A stretch of 64,000 bases of DNA from Chara braunii (GCA_003427395.1 BFEA01000070.1:2216660-2280659); one strand, 5' to 3'. Positions 1 through 10,158 are shown, numbered from the stretch's first letter. Notes: generated by a model from the sequence alone, not told the origin. Translations and numbers: made by a program.

Positions 1-442
1 ACGTCCGCCCAACGGGGCTTTGTTAATGGACGGGCGTTGTGCTGGTGTCGGTGGTTGTCGATCTGGTCGGTCGACATAGCTGTTTTTGTGCCGTGTGCAT
101 TTGAAAGGAAGCCATTATGAGAATGACACCTTTTTTATGTTTAAAAAAAAAAAAACTACGTCCACGTGGGCGAATGCATCTTTCTTGCGTGTGTTGTCTT
201 CTTTGTGCTCCTCTCGCTCATGTCCATGCTTGTGATATGTGTATGATCTCGGAGAGCAGGGATCGTCCAGTAATTGCATGCATCTTTAATGTTGTCATGG
301 ACAACTTGTGAATATGGTGTGTGATATTTTGTGCAACTTTCAGCCTTTCTGCCACACCATTTTATTTTATTTTATTTTATTCGCACACGAATACAGCCGA
401 CTTCAGTCGTTCGAGTTTGTGATTGCCATTTCCGTATCGATT
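1..442. other. Unannotated flank
   Basis: No gene recognised. The stretch holds an A-run near 142 and a short ATTTT-type tract near 360-380. Short reading frames here show no family signature. Confidence 0.5.
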
Positions 443-656
443 CACCGAATGATTGATTGATTGATTGTCTGATGCATATATTGACCGATGTATTGATTGA
501 ATGATTGATCGATTGTTTGATTGTTTGTCTGATTGATCGAATGATTGATTGATGGATTGATCGATCAGTTGATTGATTGATTGATTGATTTATCTATCTA
601 TTGAATGATTGGCCGATCGATCGATTGATTGAATGATTGATTGATCGATTTTAGTG
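443..656. repeat. Degenerate TTGA/TGAT tetranucleotide microsatellite
   Basis: About 210 bases are dominated by GATT-type tetranucleotides with many interruptions. It is a simple-sequence tract with no coding signal. Confidence 0.85.
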
Positions 657-993
657 TGATTGACCCCGTGGATAAGACTCCGATGGGATCATCACCAAAG
701 ACATGCAGCACACAACCAAACACAGAATGAGCGGGATCGGAATTTGAACCGTAACATGGCCACACAGCTATAGAAGGACGACAAAAACAAGTGTTGGAGA
801 AGTTCAAAACACAGAGTAAAGGCGATAGCGCCACCATATTAAAATCGTTGATGGAGCACCGTCCATCGCTCTACATATGTTTAGCAAGAAAAGAGCACTG
901 ACAATACGAAAACGTGAAATAAATCTACACTAAAAAAAAAACAAAAATGCATGGACCCAGCTATGAACGTTTTCTCTCCCCACCTTCCTCCCC

Positions 994-994
<1 letters not shown>
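657..994. other. Unannotated spacer
   Basis: Between the tetranucleotide tract and the poly-C run I see no gene. There is an A-run near 930-940. Confidence 0.45.

Positions 995-1039
<45 letters not shown>
995..1039. repeat. Poly-C tract, 45 bases
   Basis: Uninterrupted C from 995 to 1039. It produces artefactual poly-Pro (plus) and poly-Gly (minus) reading frames. It lies just beyond the 3' end of the Harbinger transposase and may mark the edge of the surviving element. Its length is likely unreliable in a short-read assembly. Confidence 0.95.
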
Positions 1040-1040
<1 letters not shown>

Positions 1041-1129
1041 ACGTGGCGACCAACACCGAACATGAGGACGGTCATCCTCCACAACATAGCAACGACCGAG
1101 GTAGTGATGTGGAGAGTGCACGAGTGCGT

Positions 1130-2305
1130 TCACTCGTGTTTCATGCGCTCCGCAAGTGCTTCGCCCAAGGCCATCGCCGGGGGCCGATTGAAGTTCTCCA
1201 CAATAGAGTGGGGTGGATGACCCATCCCCAAGTCCACTCGCCGGCGCACACCATTCGCGTCCACCTCCCACAACAAGTTGTCGTCGAAATCGATGCCGAC
1301 ATCCGGGAGAATGTTGTGCAGAATGCACACGGCTTGGAACTGTTGTGGTAGAGTGTCCATATTCGTTTTGCATGTGCGGAGGAAAAACCTCCACATCCCC
1401 TTCAACCTACCAAAAGGTCTCTCCACCACTCCACTGGCGACCTTCTGCTTGTTGTCGAACCTCTCCTCGTCGGGGATTTGATCGGTCCCTCCAAAAGGCA
1501 CCACGATCCACTCCATGGGAGGATAGCCTTTATAGCCAAGGATGTAGCCGCGTGTTTGCACCCCGAATGGCAAGAGCACAACAGGACCACGAAAAAGATC
1601 CCCCGCTTCATTGCGCATCCACAGACTGGACAACTGAAGCACTCGGATGTCGTGACAGCTCCCTGGATAGCCGACGAAAACGTCGGTGACATGCAAGTCC
1701 AAGTCCACAACCGCCAGCGCAACCACTGAAAAATGATGCTTCCGGTCGAAATAGTTCTCGGATGGCGCGTTGGCTGGTTTGCCCACATAGATGTAAGTGT
1801 CGTCCATGCAGCCATAGCAATTGGGGAAACCCTTCGCCTCGAACGCACGCAGAACGACCAACCGCCACAACCCAGAAGGCCAAATGATCTTCTCTCGGTA
1901 CACACTGAGAAGTGCCCTCGTCACGTCCTCCACTGCAATCAATCCTGATGCGCGACCTATACCGAATGATGACGTGCTGCTCTCGTACGTCTCCCCGCTT
2001 GCCCAACGATAAAGTGCGTATGCGACGTGATCGGGCATCAAAGGCTCCCTGTACAATGTCACGCTGCGCTGCAGATTAGGGGACAATGCCTCGACGATCT
2101 CCAGGAATACTCTACGGGACATCTGCAGCTTCTCCTTATAGTAGCCCTCCGCCGTGTCATCCATCTTCCGGAGATCCTCCCATGTCCCGCCCGTCCTTCT
2201 CCTCATCCACCATTTTGGAGTCGCCCGTGGGATCGCACCCGATGCCATAGCGCAGCAAAATTGCACAATGGATTCCGACAACGACACACAATCGGACACC
2301 TCCAT
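1130..2305 (-). CDS. PIF/Harbinger-type transposase (HARBI1-like DDE nuclease)
   Basis: A 391-residue uninterrupted reading frame. The N-terminal part (about residues 88-135) resembles the helix-turn-helix of HARBI1-like proteins (ALYRWASGETYESSTSSFGI, then a GRASG-type segment). The DDE_Tnp_4 nuclease follows. D168 lies in GCMDDTYI, D219 in PGSCHDIRVL and E295 in GVVERPFGRLKG, matching the family's D-D-E triad in order and spacing. The length is usual for the family. The start Met at 2305 gives a frame that reaches well upstream of the first motif; a later Met is possible. The element's terminal repeat lies 5' of the gene at 3137-3155. The product is expected to bind and cut Harbinger termini in the nucleus, usually with a Myb-like partner that I do not see in this copy. 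The intact frame suggests relatively recent activity and a possible source for the MITE at 9689. The family call is firm; activity is inferred. Confidence 0.9.
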   Translation of the reverse strand: MEVSDCVSLSESIVQFCCAMASGAIPRATPKWWMRRRTGGTWEDLRKMDDTAEGYYKEKLQMSRRVFLEIVEALSPNLQRSVTLYREPLMPDHVAYALYRWASGETYESSTSSFGIGRASGLIAVEDVTRALLSVYREKIIWPSGLWRLVVLRAFEAKGFPNCYGCMDDTYIYVGKPANAPSENYFDRKHHFSVVALAVVDLDLHVTDVFVGYPGSCHDIRVLQLSSLWMRNEAGDLFRGPVVLLPFGVQTRGYILGYKGYPPMEWIVVPFGGTDQIPDEERFDNKQKVASGVVERPFGRLKGMWRFFLRTCKTNMDTLPQQFQAVCILHNILPDVGIDFDDNLLWEVDANGVRRRVDLGMGHPPHSIVENFNRPPAMALGEALAERMKHE

Positions 2306-3136
2306 AACTTGTTCATGAACTGCCTTTGCCTGCGAATGGACAGTCTCATCTTCAGGCGAGTTGTGGCTCGCTCAATGCGATAACGAATGGCGACGGCCGA
2401 CACAACCACAACCACGACATTTCTCTCCGAAGTCGCCAATGCATTCCCGACGGCCCACACCTCTCCCTCCATGTTCATGACGTGCAATGCAAAAATGCCC
2501 AACACCCCTTTGCTCGCCGGCGCCCTTGTTCCCTTGTCTCCACGTCGACGGATGTGGCGGCAGCACTCTACGTGCTTCACGGAATCCCACGCTTCACACA
2601 CACCCCCGACGTACGCGGTCAGCTATGGCAGTACACAGGATTGTCATGGACGGCCCGTAGAGGAAGGTGGAACTCTTTGGCGACATCGCGCGGGACGATC
2701 GTTACCGTTCGTGCTACGCCGGCGTGAGTTCGAATGTCCGCCTATTAAGCCATGCCCGCCAGTACTCCTCCGTACGGATGTTTGGCTCCAGTGTGCACTC
2801 CAGCGGCCTTCTTGCCTCTGGCGCGGACGCGTCACTACGAAGGTTTGAAATTTCAAATTTTGAACTGGGATGGTCGCACCATTTTTTTTTCCCACCCTGG
2901 TGGCCTGCGGTGGGCCTCCCTGTCGCCGCAACTGGACCACGGCGACGACGCACGGACATCCCAGCACGACGACGGACATCCGCCCACCACGGCCGTGTGT
3001 ATGCATATGAAATTGGCTGTCGGAGGCCTCCAAGTGTTTTCCTTGCGAAACATCAAATTAGGACACGGTGTAAGGACGACACCGAAAACCGAAAATTTTT
3101 CCAAGGACCTCGTCCTAATTCCTGAGGATTTTCCAA
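2306..3136. mobile_element. 5' region of the Harbinger element (non-coding)
   Basis: Lies between the transposase start and the terminal repeat. I see no recognisable partner gene. There are several overlapping low-quality frames and a T-run near 2881. The last 80 bases (rich in ATTTTTCCAAGGACC-type sequence) resemble the subterminal region of the MITE ending at 10155. Confidence 0.55.
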
Positions 3137-3158
3137 AGAGGGTCTAACGAGGCCCTAA
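3137..3158. mobile_element. Right terminal inverted repeat of Harbinger element plus TAA target site
   Basis: Read inward on the minus strand, the end is GGGCCTCGTTAGACCCTCT (3137-3155). It differs at one position, apart from the last base, from the terminus of the MITE at 9689-10155. TAA (3156-3158) follows, the three-base TWA target site typical of PIF/Harbinger. The matching left end was not found between 1 and 1130, so the left side is lost, diverged or outside the window. Confidence 0.75.
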
Positions 3159-3322
3159 TACGTTTCAGAAATGCATGTTGTGTCTTCTTTTCAGGAAACA
3201 TTGTTCGCAAAGTCTCCATACTGAGGTGGGTGAGAGAATCCTCAAGATTGAGACATTTCCGTATTTGATGCCGTTTTTATCGATAGGCTGCGTCGACGGG
3301 CTAGGGATTAAAAGGCTTGTTT

Positions 3323-3446
3323 CTTTTTTTTTAAACATCGTCCTGTCCTGGATCATGAGGTGATAGGAGCATCCCCCATCAGCAGACCCTGTTCTGGATG
3401 GCTCCATCGATTAGTGGGGAGCATCACTTGCTGGTCCAGCGTCCCA
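3323..3446 (-). mobile_element. 5'-truncated LINE 3' tail (core module plus poly-A)
   Basis: On the plus strand a T-run (3323-3332) is followed by a GATAGGAGCA segment and the core module (CCATCGATTAGTGGGGAGC ... GGTCCAGCGTCCCA). Read on the minus strand this is the LINE 3' end followed by poly-A. It is one of more than fifteen copies of this module here. Confidence 0.7.
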
Positions 3447-3700
3447 TAATACATTTTACAGAGTTTGAACTTTGAACAATGATAGTCATACTTGGGAGCC
3501 TCCTACTGCATTGTCCGCAGGGTAAACAACCCGTGTTGTTCTTATGGGCTTCATCTACAAGAACACTCACTCGGTTAAGCTAGCGAGTGGTTTCTGTTAA
3601 GCCCATTGGACTGATAAACCCTCAACCCCGTGAATCCCCTAAGTCTCCGTACCCCCCTCTATTCAGTATCCCTCAATCCCTTGTCTCCTTTTTCTGACCC
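3447..3700. other. Unannotated spacer
   Basis: No gene recognised between two LINE-derived segments. The text around 3570-3600 repeats a GTTAAGC/AGCGAGTGG theme, but I could not connect it to a family. Confidence 0.4.
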
Positions 3701-6672
3701 TTTTTTTTTTTTCCCAGGAAAACCAGCGACCACTACTAGAGGGGCTGATAAGAGCAGCTGCCTCTAGTAGCTGTCCCTGACTACTCCATCTATTGGTGGG
3801 GAGCTGCACCTGCCGGAAACCGGGTCCTGCGTCCCTGTGTAACAAGATCATCCACAAGAATAGTTTGAGAACAGTCCGCCAGCATTGGTTACCCCAGGAT
3901 ACCCAGGGGGATTGACTGAGCAGATAGGAAGGTTATGGAGACAAAAATGTCGCTTCGCCCTTTGAGCAGGGCGCCTCATCTATCCTGGTGTATCTAGCAT
4001 CTTCCACCGTCATGAGTGTATGGATAGTATTTTCTGTAAAAATGATGAGTAGAGCTTAAGATCCTTTTGCTGCTAGCTGCTGTCCATTTCTTGAGTCACT
4101 TCTTGGCCAAGCTCTGGTCTTCATGTTCTCCTGCCAATCTCCGCTTGGTTCCGGTGCTGAAGCTGTTCCTCCCCGGGAGGCACTTGGGGTGGAATCTTGG
4201 GTCTTGTCTGTAGCAGCAGCTGTGCTCACATCTGAATTTCCGCCAATGAGAGGGGGTGAGGTGGGAAGGGGTCAGGGAAATCAGATGGGAGTCTCATTGG
4301 GAAGGACTCAAAGGAGGGTTCAACAGTAGTCTAGTCTTTGAAGACTACGTGGTAGTCCCTGTGTGGGTCCTGTTTTACCGAGTCTGCCTGGTCACCCCCC
4401 TATTCTACCCGAGATATCGATCCCTCCCGCTGATCCCCTAGCCAGTCTAAGCAGAATGCTGTAATTGTCTATTTGATATCCTGCTCAGTCTGAAGAATGT
4501 CAAGTCGTGATTTAAGAGCTTGTCATTTACGCATCAGTTTCACCTGGAAGAGCTCCTTCACTTGCCCGTTAACTCAGACGCTTCTATCTTCACACCTTCC
4601 ATCACCAGGAGGCAACGCTGCCACCAAAGGGCCCAAAGGACCGACCTTCTTCCTAGACTGTACAGGTTGCTTATGAAATTGGGGGAGGCCGCCATTGATG
4701 GGCAATGTCCTATTAATATGGTCTGCTAGGACCAAGGCCAGTGAGTGTTTGGTACTATCTTGCGCCATATGCGGTGCCACCATCGTCATGTGAGCAGTGC
4801 CACCGGACATTTCATGAAGATTTGTTCGATGGTCTCTTCCCGCTTTCGTGAGGGAAAGGGGTTTGTGCACCTTTGACACCATGGGAGTGCCTTCCCTTTT
4901 TGCTCCAGGTGGGTGTGGTCGATTAACCAGGCATTTGCCGGTAGGCAGTGATGTGCGATCTACCATTGCAGGGACGTGACCTTGGCCGGTTTAGCTTTGC
5001 CCCTTGGAACCATTTGATCGGCGTGAGGAGAGCCTGGTTGATGTTAAGGTGTCTGGCCCACCTGTCAATGATTCAGTCTCGTTGAGGTCTTTTGGGTCGG
5101 AGCATCCTATACATGGATTTGACCGATAGGTTGGACTGTGTTCCGGGGTGTAACTGTTGGTCGTCTGACTGTCTGCCATTGCCAATCGCAGGGATCGATG
5201 GGCAGGTCATGGATGGGTGTCCGGGGTTGGAAGGAGATGACCTTGTCACCTTCTCGTATTACCCTTATTCCAAACATTCCTGTTTTCTCCTGCCATACAA
5301 ATGGTCTCGGGATCCCTAGAGTGTGCCCCTTGGACCCATCTTATAGTATTCCACCAGTACTTCCGAGGGGCGTATCATGTGGAGTCTGCCAATCCTATTC
5401 AATTTCCCTGGCAGGGCAAACCAGTCCCCTTCCTGTAGTATGGCCCCTCGTCTCAGCAGCTTGTACCAAGCCAGCGGAATTGCTTCAATGATCATTTCCA
5501 GGTATCTATCCGTTTGGTGGCAGTACCGGAGAGTGTCCTGGAGCTGGGTTGTTGTCTTCCAGTCGTTCCTCTCGTTGTCCTATAGATGGCCGACTCGAAG
5601 TACCCCATGTTTGACCCATCCTTTCCATGGGGTCATTGAGCTACACAAAATTTTACCATGGGGGGTTGCAATTCTCCGATTTCAGAAAAGGGGCTGATGA
5701 TAAACTTCCTCCCACCTTTCCGGGGTGGTGCATCGGGAAGGGGTAGACGGTGTCAACTCTTCAAGAGCGTGGGCCAAAAATTTTCCACCGGTTGGCCTTG
5801 GATTTTGCGGGGAATCAACCAGTAGCGGTCCTCTAGCCATGTTAGGGGGTGTACTTCTGACGGAGTCGGTGGGGCCAGGCGGGCGACGTGCTCAAGGGTC
5901 AGGGCCTGCCAAGGGCAATCTGGAGCGAAGATGAGTTTTTGCAGCCATCTTAGGCGAAGAGCTCGGGTCTGTGTTGGCGGGTCTATGATTCCTAGCCCCC
6001 CCCCCCCTTTTTTTGGTTGTATGACTGTTTCTCATGCTACCAAACTAATGACGTTGGCCCTCTCANCANCCCCCCGCCATAAGAAGGCTGCAACTTTTGC
6101 TTTGAGAGCCCAGTAGGCGGCTTTGCTTATTGGTAATAGCATCGACTTATACCACAACGTGGCAAACACGACGTTATTGATAGCCAGTGCGCGGCCAAAG
6201 ATTGAAGTGTGTTTGTTACGCCAGTTTGCCAATTTGATGAGTGCTGGTGCACATATTCAGTCATCATTGTCGGAGGACGCCCCAAGGTTGTGATGGTGAC
6301 ACCTAGGACGTGGACCGGTGCCTCCAAAGGAAGCCATGATATCCTGGGGGAGTCAGGCGGTCGTCCCCTTTGGTGATGGATCCACCATCCCTGGGTTTTG
6401 CTCCCCCAATTCACCACCATATTATATACCCAAGTGAACATGTTCATTAGTCGCTTGATTTCTTCGATGTTCTTTTCTATGGCGTCGACCATAATAGTGA
6501 GGTCGTCCGCGAACAAGGAGCACACTGGGATTGCCTCATCAGGGATTCAAGCTATTCTAACTCTGGCAATGTCCTTGTTGGTTCGAAGGTTTGCGAATAA
6601 GGCTTCCATGATTACAAGAAAAAGGAAGGGTGCAATGGGTCGCCTTCACTGACCGATCTCTCGGACAGCACA
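3701..6672 (-). mobile_element. LINE copy A, 5'-truncated, decayed
   Basis: Non-LTR retrotransposon on the minus strand. Poly-A is the T-run at 3701-3712, and the 3' UTR carries the core stem-loop module (about 3783-3835) and a GCCAGCATTGGTTACC hairpin module (about 3879-3926). The ORF2 C-terminus lies near 4250-4345 and ends in the SDFPDPFPPHPLSL motif. A frame-broken zf-RVT region follows near 4850-5000, then the connecting domain (5.1-6.2 kb). The reverse transcriptase FADD box is at 6502-6513. Homology to copy E stops at about 6672, inside the RT palm just upstream of an RQG-like motif, where a CA-rich microsatellite begins. No target duplication was found. Confidence 0.85.
6127..6670 (-). 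pseudogene. LINE reverse transcriptase fragment with intact FADD box
   Basis: The frame 6525-6127 begins MCSLFADDLTIM, the catalytic motif C of a LINE reverse transcriptase, followed by the thumb-side NWGSKTQGW segment. Upstream in another frame a degraded VSEGDP-type motif (RQG-like) continues to about 6670. The paralogous segment of copy E (36282-36540) has FVDD instead of FADD. Truncation at 6672 removes motifs A and B and the endonuclease, so this copy cannot be autonomous. Confidence 0.8.
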
Positions 6673-7145
6673 CACACAACACACACACACACAACACACC
6701 CACAACAATTACACATGATACACACAGGAGGCTTGTTTCACAAGAAGCGTCATAAATCGCTGCACCTGGGACTTAAATTGAGTTCTACACAAATCACAGT
6801 TGCATATGAATGTCATATCGCACTCTACACACACAGGGTGACAGAGAGCTAGGAGTTAGCAACTAGCAGCTACTTGCATTAGGAACATTGTCACTGGAAG
6901 CTAACAGCCAACAACTACTCGTAGTATTAACAGTGATACTGGAAGACGTCAGGATGGTTCAATAGAATGTCACTGACAGTGCACTGAGAGTGTACAAGTA
7001 GAATGATGGGCCGCTCACCGCCCAACCTGCACAACTAAATATACAATCAAGCCCACATTGCGTACATTGCTTACATTATGTCAGGGGTCGAATCTCCATG
7101 TCGTCCGCGTCTTCCGCTTCGTCTTCGCAAATCACATCTGTAGAT
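6673..7145. other. CA-rich microsatellite and unannotated spacer
   Basis: CA/ACAC repeats at about 6668-6705, then about 440 bases with no gene recognised. A loosely repeated AGCTAGGAGTTAGCAACTAG theme occurs near 6850-6930. Confidence 0.4.
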
Positions 7146-8153
7146 TCATAATCGCTCGCTCGTTGGGAGTCTTCTGCATTCGGTTCTCCACTTGCCACAC
7201 GCATCCTGGACACCCCATTCGTTATGTTCTCCGCGGCCATTTAACGCATCTGTCGCCGACATCGTCTGATCCGGCAATGCTTGTGTTCGCCGCTGGTGCT
7301 CCCATCCTCTGGCGTGGTCACTCAAAGGCGATGTCGAAGGGGGGGGCAACGACATGCGAAACATGTCACCGGATGATCCCGCACCCCGAGAAAATGGAGG
7401 CGGCGGACGACACCCATCAGGGCTCACACCTTGCAGAGAGGAGCTTTCACCGTGCATGCTCGATCCGCCGACGGTCACACCAGGCACTGGGTTGAACGTG
7501 CGAGTGTGTGTAGCTGTTGGACCACTCCCGCTTGACAAACCAAAATCCAAGTCCACAATCTCCATATCGCCTCCACCGACATCGTTCTCTAGCAGAGCAG
7601 AGAACGAATGACGACTTGTCACGGCCTCCCGTTGTCCACTATGGCCCCCCATCCAGTCCTGCGTCGATCCGATCCCCAGAGGCAGAGTGCGGGACAGATC
7701 ATCCACCCATTGCTCTTCAAGATCCGGCGATAACGGCTTCTCGTGAGGTGGGAGATTACTGTACAATGTTGGGTCATATGCGCCTGCAAGACGCGCCCCG
7801 ACCGTCGCTCCCGAAGTGGAGTACTCGACGGCGCGCCCCGATTGTCTGTTGGATGCTTCAGGCCTGTCCATCGTCGTCTTCTCAAAGTTGGTCGTTTCCG
7901 TCCACTGCGAGGACCCCGCACAACGACCCATACGTGGAACAACATGACAACGAGCAGGAGAAGAGTGGCCAGCAGCAGCAGCGGGAACCGTCCGAGGACA
8001 TCTGCCATGAATCGCAGCGTGTGACGCATGTACCAAACGCAGATTGCATCCCCGTGGGCAACAATAGTCGGTTGGACATGGAGGCCGTCGAGGCGCGCAC
8101 ACAAAACCCCGCTCCACGGAGCGCCTCGCACCTGCAGATCTGCCCCAACACAT
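7146..8153 (-). CDS. Uncharacterised 335-residue ORF beside a Harbinger end
   Basis: A long open frame that I do not recognise. The first 80 residues are Arg/Cys/Ala-rich and may not be translated. A Met near residue 93 starts a less biased part containing an acidic segment (PDLEEQWVDDLSRTLPLG) and a low-complexity region rich in Ser, Gly and Pro. The start codon is 350 bases from a Harbinger-type terminus at 8482-8500, like the transposase 5 kb to the left. In this superfamily a second gene often encodes a Myb/SANT-like DNA-binding protein, and the position would suit that role. No tryptophan-spaced Myb repeat is visible, so the assignment is only contextual. Several other frames are also open across this GC-rich stretch, which lowers confidence that it is real. 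Confidence 0.4.
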   Translation of the reverse strand: MCWGRSAGARRSVERGFVCAPRRPPCPTDYCCPRGCNLRLVHASHAAIHGRCPRTVPAAAAGHSSPARCHVVPRMGRCAGSSQWTETTNFEKTTMDRPEASNRQSGRAVEYSTSGATVGARLAGAYDPTLYSNLPPHEKPLSPDLEEQWVDDLSRTLPLGIGSTQDWMGGHSGQREAVTSRHSFSALLENDVGGGDMEIVDLDFGLSSGSGPTATHTRTFNPVPGVTVGGSSMHGESSSLQGVSPDGCRPPPPFSRGAGSSGDMFRMSLPPPSTSPLSDHARGWEHQRRTQALPDQTMSATDALNGRGEHNEWGVQDACGKWRTECRRLPTSERL

Positions 8154-8481
8154 TTTCGCACCAACGGTAATGGTCTAAAGGCCGTTGTCAGCCCGCCGGG
8201 TACTGGAGGCTGGCGATGTCCACCCAATGGACCACGGACGACCTGTGCACCAACGTCAACTCCGGATTTTATTGTGGTCGCGAGCTCCAGAACGCTCCGT
8301 CTACCGCGGATCCTTTATCCCAAGGGACCTCGCGAGGACCCCTTGAATCCAAGGACGTTTTGGCTGGGGATTCCGAGGAACCCAAGGAAATCTCTTGGGA
8401 CCGTTTTCACATTCGTTCAAGGGATTTGGCGATTTAGGAGGCGGTGTAACGATGCCGATTTCTGATTTTGCGGTTTTCCAA
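8154..8481. mobile_element. Subterminal region of second Harbinger element
   Basis: Non-coding. The last 150 bases (CCAAGGACG, CCGAGGAACC and TTTTGCGGTTTTCCAAGG) echo the subterminal sequence of the elements ending at 3155 and 10155. Confidence 0.5.
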
Positions 8482-8503
8482 GGAGGGTCTAAGGAGGCTC
8501 TTA
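8482..8503. mobile_element. Harbinger-type terminus plus TTA
   Basis: The sequence GGAGGGTCTAAGGAGGCTC ends at 8500 and is followed by TTA (8501-8503). It matches the right terminus at 3137-3155 with a few differences and has the same orientation. The other end of this element was not found. Confidence 0.6.
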
Positions 8504-8580
8504 GATAGCCGGAGGGAGGACCAGTCCACGAACCAGCTCAAGTATCGACTAGAGCAATCCCCATGGCTCTAGTCCTTGTC

Positions 8581-8621
8581 CTCTACAACACCCTGGGCTT
8601 TATTGGGGGAAAAAAAAAAAA
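8581..8621 (+). mobile_element. Retroposon 3' end with CTCTACAACACCCTGG tail
   Basis: The segment CTCTACAACACCCTGGGCTT precedes an A-run (8610-8621). The same tail ends the tRNA-headed elements at about 26450 and 44840, and a shorter version sits at 20962. This marks the 3' end of a retroposon family; the body upstream is not recognisable. Confidence 0.6.
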
Positions 8622-9016
8622 AGAGAGGTGATGTGGAGCGAAGGGGTCCGTGATCTCCGTCCAAAGGGCGCAGGTGTGGGAGGTCCTCAGCCCTGGTTCA
8701 GTAATGCAACCAGATCCCAAGAGACAACTGAGGCTTCATCCTATTCCAAACATAATGACACTTCAGGGTCTGTACCGGGCACCCTTGTGAAAAGTGTAGG
8801 CAGAATACCTGCTACGCACAATGAGCAACAGCATCCATATACCTCAGAGTCGCTGCTCTTTTCGTTTTTGTTTTTTTTCCCTTTTTTTCTTGAAGGAAAC
8901 CACCCCCTTTATATTCTGGGAGGGTACCAGTCCCGTTGCTTATTCCTGGCAAGCAAAAGAAATATAGGAAAAAAGAGAACATACTCTCACAAGGTAACTG
9001 AAAGCAGCAGGGGCGT

Positions 9017-9170
9017 GGTCCCACTAGCAAAGAGGGTCGGATCGAATGCCTGAATCTGGACGTGTTTGTAGAGAGGTGCAGGAAATTGAGATTGAACTGC
9101 TTTTCTGCATCTCTGCATAAAACACATCCAGATTCAGGCATTCCATCCGATCCTCTTTGCTAGTGGGACC
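9017..9170. repeat. 154-nt near-perfect hairpin (foldback)
   Basis: The first about 51 bases (from GGTCCCACTAGCAAAGAGG) are repeated inverted at the other end with three mismatches. Weaker pairing continues through a GTGCAGGAAA/GATGCAGAAAA segment towards a small loop near 9090. The arms are too long and too well matched to be chance. It could be a foldback MITE or a precursor of a small RNA. No terminator or promoter is evident. Confidence 0.85.
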
Positions 9171-9244
9171 TCGGCCCAGGAGACTAACTAAAGTACCCAG
9201 TCCTACCCTGTTGGCCTTGATCAGCCATGTTCCAAAATTCCTAT

Positions 9245-9375
9245 CCTTTTTTTTTTTGGGTTGCAAAGGAATGCCGGGTGCAATCTATTCGTGGGGAGCT
9301 TCACATGTTATCTCACTTATGAAGAGGACCCGGTTTCCAGCACGTGCTGCTTCCCACCAATAAAATAAAGCCTCT
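9245..9375. mobile_element. Two LINE-tail core modules in inverted orientation
   Basis: A T-run at about 9247 leads into GCAATCTATTCGTGGGGAGC (core, minus orientation). This is followed by GACCCGGTTTCCAGCACGTG with CTTCCCACCAATA (core, plus orientation) at about 9328-9365. Both are fragments of the 3' module shared by the LINEs and non-coding retroposons. Confidence 0.65.
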
Positions 9376-9428
9376 CTGGGAGTGCAAGTGGTGTCTGATC
9401 CAATCAGCACCGCTAGCATCAGCTCAGA

Positions 9429-9589
9429 CTTTAAACCACCAGTACTTCCTAAAGTTGTGCCCGTTAACGCTACGGGATTTTAGGAAACATACGGGCCACT
9501 ACAGGAGCGCCCAAATTCATCCAACTAGAAATGTTTCTCCTCTATTTTTTTCCGCGGCCGATAGCTGGGCCAAATACTGGTGGTTTAAG
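9429..9589. mobile_element. Small MITE, ACCACCAGTACT terminal-repeat family, copy 1
   Basis: Starts CTTTAAACCACCAGTACTT and ends with the inverse (AAATACTGGTGGTTTAAG), 161 bp in total. The inner segment GATAGCTGGGCCA matches the copies ending at 11011 and 14006. No clear target duplication. Confidence 0.65.
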
Positions 9590-9685
9590 AAAAGGAAAAA
9601 AAAAAGAACAAGAAGAAGAAGAAGATTCAAAACTAAAGAACGAATTAGGAGTCAGAAATGTAAAAACTCCAAGATGAAAACCAGA
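9590..9685. repeat. Purine-rich A/G tract
   Basis: AAG/GAA-rich low-complexity sequence immediately before the Harbinger MITE. It encodes a spurious Lys/Arg-rich frame. Confidence 0.6.
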
Positions 9686-10158
9686 TTAGGGCCTCGTCAG
9701 ACACTCCAAAGAGAGTCCTAAGCACCCAAGGATGAATCCTGGGAAAAATTTAGGGTTTATGCCGTCTTAATTCGACTCATCCTGGGAGCGTGGGCTTTAG
9801 GACTAGTAGTCCTGATGTCCGAGAAAAAAGGAAAGAACAAAGGAAAGAAAAAAGAAAAGAAAAAAAGTTGTGCTTCGGGCTTTTTGTTTCAGCGAATAGG
9901 GTACCGGCGTACCGCCATGATCGGGATGCTAAGGTTGTAACATACCACTACGTGCATGCCCTCTCCTCTGCTCTGCGTGAAACACGGATCCTCGGGCTGC
10001 CAGGGAACTCACGAGGTCCCTGGAGCCAAGGACGAAGGATTTGTCCTCGGCCCAGAGTGTTTTCACATTTTCATTTCCGATCTCAGCCCCGAGGACAGGT
10101 GGAAAGACGACGAAATCCTTGGAGCTGTATTCCCGAGGAGTGTCTAACAAGGCCCTTA
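9686..10158. mobile_element. PIF/Harbinger MITE, 467 bp, with TTA target duplications
   Basis: Terminal inverted repeats are GGGCCTCGTCAGACACTCC (9689-9707) and the inverse of GGGCCTTGTTAGACACTCC (10137-10155). They match at 17 of 19 positions and are bounded on both sides by TTA (9686-9688 and 10156-10158). TTA is the usual Harbinger target site. The termini match the end next to the transposase gene (3137-3155), so the 1130-2305 protein or a relative is the likely mobiliser. The interior (GGAAAGAA-rich, then a GAGGTCCCTGGAGCC region) has no significant coding frame. Confidence 0.88.

Noticed and set aside
881-1394. Proline-rich and glycine-rich frames across the poly-C tract
   Set aside because: They are translations of a 45-base C homopolymer and its flanks in different phases; no conserved domain, and homopolymer length is unreliable.
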